A program made the position numbers and the translations under genes. The notes beneath the pieces are model-generated. The model saw only the letters and a program-made list of their open reading frames with translations, was not told the DNA's origin and ran no database searches. From contig JABYQQ010000004.1 in NCBI GenBank assembly GCA_022605405.1, forward strand, positions 558,001 to 622,000: 64,000 nucleotides of DNA, written 5' to 3'. The DNA comes from Earliella scabrosa. Its lineage: Eukaryota > Basidiomycota > Agaricomycetes > Polyporales > Polyporaceae. Below, piece by piece: positions 34,740 to 47,248 of the stretch; the stretch's first letter is position 1, and each line of letters starts with the position of its first letter.

Positions 34740-35053
34740 GGGGCCGAGGGTCATGTTCCCTTGTTTCGAGGTATACCACTCATTCATCACTGGCATCAAG
34801 GCGGGCGCGCATACTGGCGATGTAACAGTCTCAGCAATACATGTAGGATTACACGTATACGTACATACAAGCCGCGACGTTCGGGATAGGTGCAGCCGAG
34901 AGATGTCCACCTCGGATGCGCACAGCGACCGCGATCGGGCCCCGCGACATGCCCTCCGCAACGGATCGCGCTCACGCCTCGGATCCAGCCGTCGAAGGTC
35001 CAATGTCGGTTGTCTTCGAGCAACGCGTGCAATGTTAGCAGGGATTGGGAAGG
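34740..35053. other. Convergent 3' spacer
   Basis: A 314-base gap lies between the ends of alpha/beta hydrolase B and DUF6534-B. Nothing recognisable is seen in it. Confidence 0.45.
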
Positions 35054-37128
35054 TCAAAGAGTAAGGTAGCATGCCTTGATCGAGATCTGGCCCTCGCTGA
35101 TGTTCGCCCCGAGCCTATGGCCCGCGGCCGCGCTAGGCAGATCCGCGAACGGAAAGCCCGTGCTCGGATCCCTCGTGATTTCCTTGATCGCGTCCCGGGA
35201 GTTGATACTAGCAGCGCACGCACAGGTGAGCCATCGCGGAGATAGGGAGAGTGACGGGTGTGGACGTACACGGCAAGGAGCGAGTTCGCGTACACTGATC
35301 AGTGGGCAGGGCGGAGACTGTGAGTGACATCATCGGCGAACGAGCGGGGCATCTCACGGTTATTCACGAGGTTGTACATCGCGAGGTAGACGAGGTTGTT
35401 GGGCATCGCAACGAACTGTGTGTGCGCGCGTGTGTCAGGAACATACCGGAGACTGTGCGGCATCCAAGAGAAAGCTCACGCAGATCAAGATGGCGAGGTC
35501 GACGAGGCTAGCATGCGCACCCACCGCCGCGGTGTCAGAAATGGAAGACAGAAGGATCGCGGGTAGAAGCACAACGTACCTCGTCAACGCGCCGGTCGCG
35601 ACGGAGAATGTAATGAATCGGTTGACGAGCGTGTTGGTGCTGTATCACGGGAGACGTCAATTCTCATGGGAACGATTAGAATTGGGGAAAACGGAGGCTG
35701 CGTCGCACCTGCGCGTGCCGCCGCGGTGGATGCTGAGCAGATGGGCCATCGCGCCTGCAATAAGCATGTCGTCCGCTGCCGCGACGGCCATCGAACCCGT
35801 GTAGTATCCCTGTGAACGGTAACCGGCATGAGCAAACAAAGAAGGGTCTCGCACGATACGAGGCACGGCCGTGACGTACAGTGATCCTGTGAAACTGGGA
35901 GAATGCGGGGAATTTGAAACTATGTGATTCACAAGGGAGCGAGCAACGGGCGTGTCACTCTCGCGATGCCGTAGTATGCGAACGAGAGTCGACTGACGTG
36001 AGGACCATGACGGCTAGGTTGGGATTGCGTGAATATACTGCTATTGCAGCCGAAATACAAAGAGACGCACCGACGGTGAGACCTTTGGGCGCAGAACCAC
36101 CCCAGACTATCAGAGAAGTGATGATAGATCCGAAAATGTTGCTGCTTACCAAAATGGACTATAGCCAAGGTTGTCTGCGCACGTCTTCAGTATTCAGTTC
36201 CAGTAACACAAGACGTTCAAGAACTCTCACTACCACTCCTACAATCAGCAGGCGGTAAGTCGTCTTCCCGCTCACTGAGTCGCATAAATTATTGAGCCGT
36301 GATCATGATGAAAGGAACATTGTGACGTACAGATCCATAATCGCCGAACATAGAACCTGCGGAAAGATTACGACCGTTATACAGTATACGTCGCAGGAGT
36401 CACAAGGATCCTTACAGATGGACAGATAAGATGATGAAACCCTGAATGACGGGTCAGTGTTGCCCGAGAAAGCCGTGAAACGCTTGCTCACGGTGATCAA
36501 AGTGGTCACCTAAAGTTGGAAATCAATGAGCTCCAACTGAAACAGGGGTTTACGTCCTTGAGAAACAATACTATGTACTCACGTCGTCGGACCTATGTGG
36601 TTGAGAGCGGGATTACGTTCAGGGCCTCGTGCGATAGCCAAGGCTCAAGTGCTAGAGAGACTCACACCCGTGTGACAAGCAGCGCTGCAGGATTTCCATA
36701 CTCGATGATGAGGGTGTGGAAGAGGAACGAAGAGATCAGGCAGACGTGAGCCGTCTCGAGAAGCCTGTCAGAACAATGGAGCCCCATTAGTCGTCAGAAG
36801 CAGGTGTCACGCCTGTCAGCAGCCCGGAGTTCACGCCCGCGCACCATACGAAGACGACCTGCGGTCAATCAGACTGAGTACTGCATCCGTGTCATCAGAG
36901 CAGCGCGACTCACAAACGCTTTCAACCGCCAAGAGTCGCTCTTCCAGCTCTTCTGGAAATAGAGGCACGTCTGGAGGGTCGTCAAGCCATACAAGCTATC
37001 GGGATCCGGCCGCACAACGGTCATGGTGAGCGGTGATCGTAATGGAGAAGAAGACGGGCGAGAAAAACGCACGCCGCGGATGCGAGGTCTCCGATCATCA
37101 CCGCACCGAGCGTTGGTACTAACGACAT
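35054..37128 (-). CDS. DUF6534-type membrane protein B
   Basis: This is a multi-exon seven-helix membrane protein gene on the minus strand. Exon 1 starts at 37128 (MSLVPTLGAVMIGDLASA). Then come LYGLTTLQTCLYFQKSW (near 36980), LLETAHVCLISSFLFHTLII with EYGNPAALLVT (36760-36680), GFIILSVHL, FYVRRLWI, FKFPAFSQFHRIT (near 35900), GYYTGSMAVAAADDMLIAGA (near 35800), VNRFITFSVATGALT, VAMPNNLVYLAMYNLVNN and VYANSLLAV. The last exon runs to a stop at 35054. Nearly every exon has a counterpart in DUF6534-C at 47249-49233. Function is unknown; the fold suggests a receptor or transporter-like protein. Confidence 0.75.
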
Positions 37129-37624
37129 GGCTGCTGCTGCTGCTGTGCTTGTTCGCATCGACCACGGCTTAAGAAGCCACTTATACGCCCGGGTGAGCGT
37201 TTGCGCGGCGCATGAAGTGCAAGGCACACGCAGTATACGTTGCTGCGTTAAGAAGGTTGTGTGATGATGGGAAGAATGCGGGGATGAAGGGGCATTATCC
37301 CGCCCTCTGTCGCGCTCATGAGAACCTCGTCCGGCTACTCGCAATGTGTTCACACAACCGCGTGGGGGCTGCAGCATCAAGTGTGAGTCTCAGTAACAGC
37401 GAGCAGCATCAGGTACAGACCAGTAGGTGCATCAGAGGCTCTGGTGAGGCTTTGAACGGCGCTCCGACTCAGTCGCGCGAATCATAGCGCAGAGCTCTTC
37501 CACGATGCCGAAGCGTCCTTGACGTCTGATTCCGCATGCAGACCATACAGCGCGTGTCAAGGAAGGTAGGCAGTCACGGCAGTCTCCGTTACTATACACG
37601 TCTGAGCGCCAGCGACAAGTCAGT
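37129..37624. promoter_or_regulatory. Upstream region of DUF6534-B
   Basis: A 496-base gap lies between the DUF6534-B start and the MFS stop codon, both on the minus strand. On the minus strand a TATAAG occurs at 37190-37195, 62 bases before the DUF6534-B ATG. No gene is seen. Confidence 0.4.
37190..37195 (-). promoter_or_regulatory. Possible TATA box of DUF6534-B
   Basis: TATAAG on the minus strand, 62 bases upstream of the start codon at 37128. Confidence 0.35.
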
Positions 37625-39899
37625 CTATTCCCGACTAGGAGCGTCTTCTTCCTTCTCCTTCATCGCCCAGGTCTCGTCCTTCTGCGTGTGCAAAGGGAGA
37701 CCCTTCATGAACACACTCGAGATGAGTCCGGCGCCAGCGATCCCGATGAGGACGCGCCACACCGTCTGCAGCGAGTCTGCGAACGCGCGCCGGGTGATGT
37801 CCTTGTCCGGCTGCGGCATGCCCGGGACGAGGGGCACGACTGCGTACGCGATGTTTCGCAGGCCCGGAATGGACTGCTGGATGGACTGAGGGAGACGGGA
37901 CTGCAGTCCGTTCTGGAGGATCGCGCCGCCGACCGACACGCCCCAGATCTGCAGTGCGCGCAATCGGTCAGAGTAAATGGTGTGTTCGTAAACAAAAGTG
38001 TGAACACGCGCGGCGTACCTGCGCAAACGTCCTGACGAAGACGAAGAACGACAGCGCGGGTGCGCTGGACTCCAGTGGCAGTGGGGCGAGCACGGGGAAG
38101 TACGTCGCAGAGTAGGTCATCCCGATCGCGATGCCCGTGGGAATCTGGTAGCCGATGGACGCCGCCCTGCTTGTGGACTCGGACATGGTGCTGGTCAGGC
38201 CAAGCCCGATGAGCATGAGCGCCCAGGCGAGCCATAGTTGTGGACGGTAGCGCTTGGTGGCAGCGATGGTTGCCCCCGTGATCATGGCGAAGGGTCCGGT
38301 GGTGAACACGAAGCCGAAGAGGTCGACTGCGGATGCGGTGGGGGATGCATCCAGGCAGGCTTGATAGTATACAGGCAAGTAGTCTGAGAGGCGAGGGTCA
38401 GTCGTCAGATTGGTACTATGAGCAGTGAGGGTACGCACACAGGAAGGTAATGTTGACGAAAGCGCTGAGGGCGATTTGGAGATAGCTAGATCGCACAGTC
38501 AGTTCGCGCATCCAGTATGTGTCAATGAAAGGGTACGTGCCCGCTCAGACTAGTTCGGTTGGAAAGCAGCTGAAGCGGGACCTATAAGTGAGTGTTGTGA
38601 GTGTCTTGACAGTCAGACAACACAGACTAAGGATTGTAACTTACGACCGGGTATTCACAGAATCGCCACTCGTATATCAGAAAAGCGCACAGACCGCCGA
38701 CTCCGACGCAGAGTGGAACGAGGACTTGAGCGGAGTTCCACAAGAAGACGACGCCTCCCCATGTAAGACCTATGACGACTGCACAGGTCGAGCCAACAAG
38801 CAATGTGTTGCCACTGCAGGAGCACATTCCGTGAGTCGATACAGAACAGTTTGAATCGGATACTTGTCACGTACATGCTGTCAAGGCGTCTGAACGCCTG
38901 GACGAGGGTCAACGTCGGTGGCTTGTTCAATCGGAGGAAGGCAATCATGAACACCGCAATGATTCCGCTCGCAGGAATGTTCATGTCTGGAAGCAAATTA
39001 GTTGTCGTGGTCCAGTCCCAGTTTGAGTCGACTTACAGAAGATCCATCGCCACGTCGTGGGACGAGCGAGCGCGCCTCCAATGAGGGGACCGACGCATCC
39101 TCCAAGCGCCCACATACTGAATTTCGGCAATTGGCCTGGTAAGCGTGCAGCAACGACAGTGGGACAGGAATTGCTCACAGCCCAAACAGTCCGTTGTACA
39201 TCCCTCTCTCTTGTAGAGTCACCAGGTCGGAAAGAATGATTTGAGATATTGTTAGCATCCCTCCTGCACCCGCTCCTTGAACGACTACGGGTGATGTAAG
39301 CGCGATATCTGGAATCATTTGCATGACATGTACCTCGAGCTGCAATGAGCATGTTCATGCTCTGTGCTGCGCCAGCCAGAGCTCCGCCCAGTGCGAAAAG
39401 GGCCACACAGCCAAGCATCACCGGTCGACGGCCGAATACCTGACATCGCGATGTCAAGGTTGGAGAAACCTGCATAACTCTGGACGGGATTCAAGGACTC
39501 ACTTCAGCGAGCCCGCCACTGAGAGGAAGAAGGGCCGTGCTGGCAATCCCATAGGCACTTGCAACCCAAACGAACTCGTCCGCGTGCAGGTCGGAGACAA
39601 TGACCGGAAGCGCCGTGGATACTGCGTACTGGAGTCGGAGATGAGTTGGTCGACCAAGAGGAATGAGTACGAGGGCCACTCACAGCTTCCAGCGTAGCGA
39701 AGAAAGTGCTAAGCAATAAGGAGAATAGCACGACCCAGAACCGCCCTCCTTTACGCGTGCTCCGTGAGGTGTTGACTTCGCCATCAGTAGACAAGGGCTT
39801 GTCGTCCATGGGAGTGTCGACAACGGGAAGAATGGAGGCCGAGGCGTCCTTCATGCCAGCCGTGTCGTTGAGGATTTCTGTCTTCGTCGACATATTCAT
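37625..39899 (-). CDS. Major facilitator superfamily transporter (multidrug/efflux type)
   Basis: This is a multi-exon MFS permease of the drug:H+ antiporter kind, in the plasma or vacuolar membrane. Exon 1 (39684-39899) encodes an acidic N-terminal tail and the first helix (FWVVLFSLLLSTFFATLEA). Later segments include SDLHADEFVWVASAYGIAST, the motif-A region VFGRRPVMLG, GAGAGGMLTISQIILSDLV, ALGGCVGPLIGGALA with TTWRWIF (a motif-C-like Gly/Pro-rich helix), GLTWGGVVFLW, IGLGLTSTMSES and a final block ending KEKEEDAPSRE. The last two large exons are 38038-38394 and 37625-37950, approximately. About 14 membrane segments are expected. It is head-to-head with the methyltransferase at 40915, which fits export of a product made nearby, but substrate and direction are inferred. 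Confidence 0.82.
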
Positions 39900-40914
39900 G
39901 TAATGCAATACCTGGTGGACGTTGCAGTTGCAATACTCCACGCCGAGGAGGGGAAAGGCGGTTGCGAGACCCGTGCAGCTTGGGGAAGACTGCGCAGCTG
40001 CGTAACAGAGAGGCAACAAGCCGAAGAATGTCGAAGAGGCATGGCCATGGGATGAGCGCGTCTAAAGGAACTCAAAGCTGAGAAGCACGGGCAGCCTCTG
40101 CGGGTGAGCATGTTCTGCTTCGAGCGACTCGCACGAGTTGAGCTGGCGAACCGGAGTTAGTCGGCGTCCTCCGGCCCCCGAGCGCGATGTGGGCGGCTAT
40201 TTGCACTTATTTGGTAGCCGCCACCGTGACGACGCCGAACGGTATGTCAGACTAGTACTTTGCGCTCTTCTTTCTGGGTAGAACAGAATGAATCCGGACA
40301 TACCACGGTGCGCTTCTTCTGTCTTGTCGAATTATCATGGCTGGCACTAACTGAAGCTTCGAACCCTGAAAGCTTGGACATACATCCCGCTTCGAACCGA
40401 GATGGCAGCCTGCCAAGTCCGACTTATCCTCAACAATCAGGCGCGCGGACCCCCGACCATGCTCGAATCACTGTGGCTGGAAGCAGCGAGTGCAGATCGA
40501 AGTCAGAGTAAACGAGGTGGTGTCTCAATATCCCGGTCAGAACGCGCATCGCACGCGCTCTCACATATCGGGGCCCCGTCGTGGCGCCTTCTGGCCGAGC
40601 TAATTCCCATGCTCGCTCAGCTTATGGGACGGTACGGGTCCACAACATTCAGCGCAGTGTTTTCTTAGCTCAAATCCCCGCAGGATATTCAAGTTCTGAT
40701 GGTCTAGTCTCGATTTGATGAGGCTCACGTCGCATGACGTGCCGGCGCCGTCGAAGTCTCCCGCCACGGTGGGGACGTTGCGGGAGATGGAAGTACTAGC
40801 GTATGAGGAAGAGCCAAACGCGCGTTGACTGCGCCCTGAGTCCAAGCATTTGACCCGTGTAACACTGGCCTATAAGACGCGTTGCGCCCCTCCCTGCCCG
40901 GCGTCGAGCCCGCC
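39900..40914. promoter_or_regulatory. Divergent promoter region between MFS and methyltransferase genes
   Basis: A 1.0 kb gap separates two divergently transcribed genes. TATAAG at 40871-40876 fits the plus-strand gene. No gene is seen within it. Confidence 0.45.
40871..40876 (+). promoter_or_regulatory. Possible TATA box of the CFA-synthase-like gene
   Basis: TATAAG lies 39 bases before the terminal A of the window preceding ATG 40915, close for a core promoter but possible with a short leader. Confidence 0.35.
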
Positions 40915-42990
40915 ATGGCGTTCAGCCACCTCACGCTGCTGCATCCTCCAACTCACCGCTTCAGCCTCATCTCTTCCAAACTTGCCCACTCCCGCCTGCT
41001 GAACTGGGTCAACTCCTATGGTGCGTTCTAGACTTGGTCCACACACCCCGCGCGCTCACATGTTGTTTAGCAAGAGCTCGTGTCTTCGCAGCCCTCGAGC
41101 AGGGCGTGGTCACTGGCAGATTGATTGTCGAGGACCAAGATGGGGTATTCGAGTTCGGAACAGCTGACAAGCGCGGTCGTGATGTCACGCTCACAGTCCG
41201 CAATCCCGTCTTGTGGACACGACTCATTATGTCCAGCGACATTGGAGGTTCGTATCATATTCCTACTAATATCTCTTCGGTGTGGCTCACTGGTTTATTA
41301 CCGTGGTCTGACAGTGTCCGAGGCATATATGGAGGGAGACTTCGACGTCTCCAGCCTCAAGGAGTTGTTGAATGTAGGTGTAATTCATCTACTGCTCAAC
41401 TCCATATGCTGACTCGCTCCCGCAGCTCTGGCTAGACAATAAAAGTACCTTGTCAAAGCTGGAGAGCGGAGTCAGCTCCATATTTGCGCGCTACTCCGCC
41501 CTCGCCATCAACGCTCTTGGCCGACAGAACCTGACCTATGCAAAGTGGAACGTGGTGGGTATGTCCACTGCGCGCGCTACAGCCACCGCCGTTGGGACCA
41601 GCGTCACTCACAGCCCCTTCGTTTCCATACCACAGGAAGTGGCGTACAATACGTCGAACACATTCTACCAGGTCGCGTCCTTCTGTGTCTGCATTTGGGA
41701 CATTGTGCACTCATACCGGTTCTGTCCGACAGTGCTTCCTCAGTAAGGAGATGATGTATTCGTGCGCCATCTGGGGAGAGGGGGAGAACGGTGTCCGCGG
41801 AGACCTCGCCGTCGGTCCCACGCCCGGCGACCTCGAAGCCGCCCAGCACCGCAAGATCCACACCATTCTTACGAAAGCGCGCCTTCGTCCCGGAGACAGA
41901 CTGCTCGAGATTGGCTCCGGATGGGGTGCTATGGCGATCGAGGTATCGATTGTTCTCATCCATCGCAGTGTCTGAACGCGTGCTGAAGGGACTGTGCTAG
42001 GCCGCGCTTATGGGGTGCACAGTGGACACCGTCACGCTGTCGTACGAGCAGAAGATGATGACCGAGCAGCGGGCGGCCGAGCGGGGGCTGAGCGACCGCG
42101 TCCGCGTCCACCTGTGTGACTATCGCGACCTGCCTCCGTCATTCGAGCACGCCTTCGATGCGCTCGTGTCCTGCGAGATGGTGGAGGTAGGCCCAGTCCC
42201 CGTCCCCTTCAGCATCCGGGCCTCTGATCTCCCTCTCACTGTGCGCACAGGCGGTGGGGCCCAATTACCTGAAGCAGTTCGTCCGCGTGATCGACTGGGC
42301 TCTCAAAGAGGATCGGGCGACGATGGTCATCACGGCGACCAGCCAGCCCGAATTTCGGTATACCGACTATCAGTGAGTCCCACTGCTCGTTTGCCTACTT
42401 ACCGAGAACCCTCAACATCCGTCATCGCTAGGCCAAACGACTTTGCGCGCCACTACCATTGGCCGAACTGCCACCTCCCCAGTGCCACATCGCTCGCGAA
42501 CGCCGTGCAAGAAGGCGCGCCCGGCAAATTCACGTTCCACAACCTCGAAGACCACGGTCCCCGTGCGTACCCTTCCCATGTGTGAACCGAGCCCTTAGCT
42601 CACGTTGACATGTGGCTCCGTAAGACTACTGCCGGACTCTGCGCGAATGGGGAAGGTGCGTTTTTCAGCTGCTCACATTCCAGTTGAGGGGCGCGTCTGA
42701 CTCGGAGGCTGCGCAGGCGACTGGACAAGAACTTCAAGGGCACCGTGGTGGAAGAGCTCCAAGAACGGTACCCGGAGCTCCGCGACCCGCGCGCGCTCGA
42801 GTCGTTCAAGCGCAAGTGGCACTACATGTTCGTCTACGCGGAAGTCGGATACGCGCGCGCGTACACCGCGCTCAACTGCTGGACATTCACTCGGCCGGTA
42901 CGCGCAGCTTTTTCTTTGAATTGTTCGGAAGAGCGTGTGGAACTCATTGTTTCTATCAACTAGGAGAACGTCTCGGAGTGTTGCTCGTGA
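40915..42990 (+). CDS. Cyclopropane-fatty-acid-synthase-like SAM-dependent methyltransferase
   Basis: This is a 467-aa protein of the mycolic acid cyclopropane synthase/CFA synthase family. Twelve exons: 40915-41020, 41071-41247, 41315-41373, 41426-41554, 41636-41671, 41733-41942, 42001-42186, 42251-42372, 42432-42562, 42625-42655, 42708-42897 and 42964-42990; they sum to one frame. The N-terminal half carries the family's leader domain (EAYMEGDFDVSSLKELL). The catalytic part has FLSKEMMYSCAIWGEGE, SAM motif I LLEIGSGWG (about 220), TLSYEQKMM, SCEMVEAVG and the C-terminal KRKWHYMFVYAEVGYARAYT. Family members transfer a carbon from SAM to a lipid double bond; fungal relatives include membrane-lipid methyltransferases. 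A metabolite-specific substrate is possible given the neighbours but unproven. Confidence 0.9.
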
Positions 42991-44082
42991 CGGCGATGCA
43001 TGCGCCATGATGCATGGGGCCCGAGGCTTCGTGTTAGACGGTTGATAGTTAGATCGGCGTTGTAGCATCCGTGTTCTGCTCTATATAAACGATATGATGA
43101 TCTGTCAACAGCCAGGGCTCCTTCCGAATCGGCTAAACCACGACGACTTCGAAGGCTTCTTCATTGCCAGATCGAACCGCGGGTCAGAATCCCTGCCAGT
43201 GTCCTTTGAGCATCAAATCGTCGTGCCAAGACAGTGTCCGAATCCTAGCCAAGAGCGTCATGGAAGGCACCATTCTGAGAAGCTCAGACGCTATGTAGGA
43301 TACGACACGGTGTTGCGGGGGAAGCTCGGGGAACGTGGCGAGGTCGAGTGTACGTGTCTGGACCCTAAGTGACTCGTGTCTAAGCATGTCTCAAGACATA
43401 CTTTGTCACAAGCATCCGCAGCAGTGATGGACTCACCGCCCGCCCGACCTGGTTCCCTACGGCGTAGTGCTACATACACAACGCGCTACTAGAGGCGGTC
43501 ACGGTGGGAGAGACCTGTCATCTGCGCGCCGGCAAACAATAAGGTTCCCGACAAGAAAGATCATGTCTGCCATACTGCCTACTGCCTGCTACCTCCTGCC
43601 GAACGGATGCAGTACCGCGATGGCGAGGGTCCCGCTGCGTTGGAGCCGCGCGGATCTCCGGTTCGACCGCCACACGAGGTGTCAGGTCCCCTCCCATGCG
43701 GTCGACTGTGGGATGCGTGTGCTGGAAGAAGCATCGCGGGACCCCCGGAGTCTCGGGCCTGCGGGTACTTGCGGCCGTGAGCGTTGCTACAGCGCGGCGG
43801 TCGGGCCTCCATCGCCCTCCTTGAAGGTTCCATTCCACGCTGGTGGAGGTGGAGCGGGTAATACGTATCGCCCGGACTCGGCGAGAACATACAATGCATA
43901 CCTACATCCGTCGCGCATACCCGACATTGCACCCATGTTTCCCATCGAGTCGGCGCAACGGCCATATGGGCTACACATCATCCAGTGAGCCCAGCGTTGT
44001 CACTCTGTGTTACGGTAGTGTACAGTGATCAACCTGAAGAATACGGTCCGCGCGCGAATACTCGTACACAGCAGCCTCGGAA
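42991..44082. other. Convergent 1.1 kb intergenic region
   Basis: This lies between the ends of the methyltransferase and P450-D. Open frames on both strands at about 43470-43990 lack domain character. No gene is supported. Confidence 0.45.
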
Positions 44083-46374
44083 CTACTCGGACAACATGGC
44101 CAGGTCGCGCGCAGACGCGAACCTTGGTACCATCTCGTACGGAAAGTCTGAAGGGAGACTATGAATACCCAGCGTCAGAACCAAGAACCGAAGAACGAAG
44201 AGCCGACCCGCAGGCACGCCACTTACCTAACAAGACCGGAACACCACCGCACCTGCGACACATCGCGCCTCGCCGTGGGGTCGCGAATCGCAAACACGTG
44301 CAGCATCGCGGCGATGGCGAACCACACGGCATCCTCGGCAAAGAACCTTCCTGGACAGATGCTGTTCCCCACTTGGAGTCAGCGACGGACTGGAGCTCGA
44401 CATATACGGTCACCATAATCGCGACTTACCGCCTCCCGAAGCCGAACGCTGCGCGCACAGGGTCTGGCTCTCCGGTGGGGTTCTCGGGCGTGGGGTCGTA
44501 GCGCTCAGGCTTGAACGTATGCGGGTCTTTGTAGACGGACTCGTCGTGTAGCATTGCCCTAGAATGGGAGAAGATGAGCAGGGCTAGAACGGTGGCACAA
44601 CGGAGACACTCGTACGCGATGTTCGCAATTACGGTGGTCCCCTTGGGGATGTGCCAGCCTCTGTATTCGTCGTCTTCCATTGCAGAATGTGGAACGCCTA
44701 AGGCGTAAGGCGGCATTGTCAGACGCCGAAGAAGTACGTGAATCCGAGGTACGTACCCAATGGACTTACGGCCTTCCATCGCAAGCTCTCTCGCACGATG
44801 TTGGCAATGTACGGCAGTCGGGCGCGGTCTTCGAAGCTCGGCAGGCGATCGCGTCCTACGACGCGGTCGAGCTCCTCGTGCGCGCGGGCTTGTACGTCGG
44901 GGTAGAGCGTCATAGCGAGAACAAAGTTGAGCAACGCGGCGACCGTCTAAGAGCCTACATGTCAGCGAGCGGCGAGGAAACACATCTGCAAAAGAACATC
45001 ACTGACCGTATCCGCCCCCGCTAAGGACAATTCGCGACGCTCTCAATCAGTTGCGACTATTTACAACCGGATGGAAGAACGAGCAAGACTCTCACCGCTG
45101 TACACCACCCCGCCACAGTTCTGAGCGAAATCGTCTTCTGTCTCCGAGTCTTCGCCCAAACTAAGGCCACTTTGGAGGATGCGACTGACCATGGACGGCT
45201 TCGCGGTCCCGTTGGACTGAACATGCGTCAACATGGCAAGTTCGCGGATACACTCTGTCACCCGCTGACCATCTGCTTCTTGACTGCCTTGAATGGGGCA
45301 GAGCGCATGTCCATAGAGAGTTGCCTAGCGAAGTTTGCTCTTCGCTTGAATTCAGCTCCGGGAAACCAAGCTGGCACGAATTTGACTGTGGCAGGTGCGC
45401 TCCAAATCAGCCAAGATCCGGTTCATGCTGGCAGAAAGCATATGGTTGCACGCACGTAGAGGTATGACGTCCACGAGATTGCTCGCAGGCGTCTTCTCAC
45501 TGTGCTCGCGCACGGCTTCAGCCAGAGCGACGAACTCATCGTCCGCTGAGGTCACTTGGTGACCGTAAGTGACCATCATAATCGTCGCGGCAGCCATCCT
45601 GACATGCGACATCGATGTGAGCGCCTCGTGAGGACTCGCATGCGAGAGAATACAAACTGCTTCATGTGTTTCGCGACGCTCTCTGGACTCTTGGACAGTC
45701 GGTCCAGGAGCGCGACCGTTTCCCGGCTCATGACCGTCCTGTACGACTGCGCGACCACCGGCGCCTGAAATTCTTGCTGCACCGCACGGCGGTAGGCCTG
45801 AAATTTGCGACCGTATGGCATCAGAATGAGGTTCCAGTCCCAGCCCATCCTGCGAGCGAGCCAGTGAGCGCGTATGAGAGCGCGTGCAGGACGATCGCTC
45901 ACAGTTCGTTGATCATGACGAGGCGGGGGCGAGACGAGTAGAGGGCGCCTTTCTTGTCAAGTAGGTCCCGAGCGGCTTCGAAGCTGTTCAGCACGAGCAG
46001 GTGCGAGCCCAGGGCCTTCATGTAGACGACGTCGCTCCCTGCGGTATACGTGATATTAGGGAGATGAGATACGCAATATTGTTGGACTTAGACTTGCCGC
46101 ATCTCTTTCCCAATGCGCCATACGCGTCCCATTCGTAGCCTCCCGAAGGAATGTCTGCGAGGTTTCCGACTAGGAATTGGCCCTGGGGTCCCGGGGGAAA
46201 GCGTTCACGGGGAATAGATCGTTGACGGAGTAGTGTGAAGACGGTCAGCACCAGCACAGCGCCAGCGGTGAGGTAGACGGGATTGCTCATCCACAGAGTG
46301 GGATCTGAGAACATAGCGAACACAGACGCGACGGGGGAGGGAAGCAGCCGCGGGGCACTGACAAGGGTGAGCAT
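44083..46374 (-). CDS. Cytochrome P450 D (intact)
   Basis: This is a 538-aa P450 on the minus strand. Exons: 46098-46374, 45903-46038, 45678-45849, 45456-45624, 45270-45385, 45096-45216, 45007-45020, 44757-44946, 44616-44697, 44430-44558, 44227-44361 and 44083-44158. The first intron is GC-AG (46039-46097), the only frame-consistent choice I found. An ATG at 46314 is an alternative start. The membrane helix is followed by RFPPGPQGQFLVGN. The I-helix AGADT comes from a 14-nt microexon. The ExxR is ESLR, and the heme loop FGFGRRICPGR has Cys about 471. The ending FPYEMVPRF is typical. The exon 3/4 junction is less certain because its donor is weak (GTCGCG). Substrate unknown. Confidence 0.87.
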
Positions 46375-47248
46375 CCGTGTTTTGCGTTTGAGAAGCTGAT
46401 GTGAACTTCGGCCCTGGCGCCTTCAAGAAGTTGTAATCCATATCGGCATTCTCCAGATCATCGCTACAGGCTGTGATGATTCTGACAGAACTGCTCACTG
46501 GCACACTTTGTGCCATCGCGGACAGATTGACGTGGGAGGGGTGAGAGGGGTGAGAGGGGTGTCGCAGGCCGAGGGCTTGTCTAGGCGACTGGTGGCACTG
46601 CGGGCGAGGCCAGACGTGCGTCCCGCGTGGGATGCCCGAGTCGTCCTCACGTCGTCCGACAGGGGATGCTCTGCGCAATGTCGTAACGCAAGATGTCAAG
46701 ATGAGAAAGCTTGGGCCGGAGATTTCGAGAGCTATCGCGCTGGTTTAAGGAGCGCTGGGCCGCCGGCGGAGTGAACGCGGCCGTGGCAGCGCTTCAGGAA
46801 GTGATGTCCGCCGGTCCGGCGCTCAACGGCTCTTCCCAACTCTCTTTGACCATCCGAACTTACTCACCCCCGAGGATCCCGCTTCTCGGATTGAGCAATC
46901 CGTTACCGTCTCGACGCATTCGTAACAGAATCTTCGTTGCAGCTCGCTTCCGGCCGTTTGGCAAGTTACAGCTACTTGCCCGCACAATCTCAGGCTCGTT
47001 CCGGTCAGCAGTCAACATTTGTCCTATCTCGCAAATGGGATGATGCACGTCTGAACAAGCTCACAACTATACCAGATGGACGCTCAGATGACACGCAGCC
47101 CCGAAGGGCGGCGCCCAGAGCTTACGACGTCTGATCTTCCCGTGGGGGGCATTCACTGTCCGAGTGTCCGAGCTCGCCTATTTCAAGTTGCACCTCACCG
47201 CTGGTCGCGAGTCCAGAGCATCCCCTGTCATTGCAGCCTAGTCCAACC
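46375..47248. promoter_or_regulatory. Divergent promoter region between P450-D and DUF6534-C
   Basis: An 874-base gap separates start codons on opposite strands. It contains a three-unit 9-bp repeat at 46532-46558. No gene is seen. Confidence 0.45.
46532..46558 (+). repeat. Three tandem copies of GTGRGAGGG
   Basis: GTGGGAGGG followed by two GTGAGAGGG units lies in the P450-D/DUF6534-C intergenic region. Confidence 0.75.

Noticed and set aside
43467..43988. Overlapping open frames between the methyltransferase and P450-D
   Set aside because: Both strands are open with no domain or paralog; typical of high-GC intergenic DNA.
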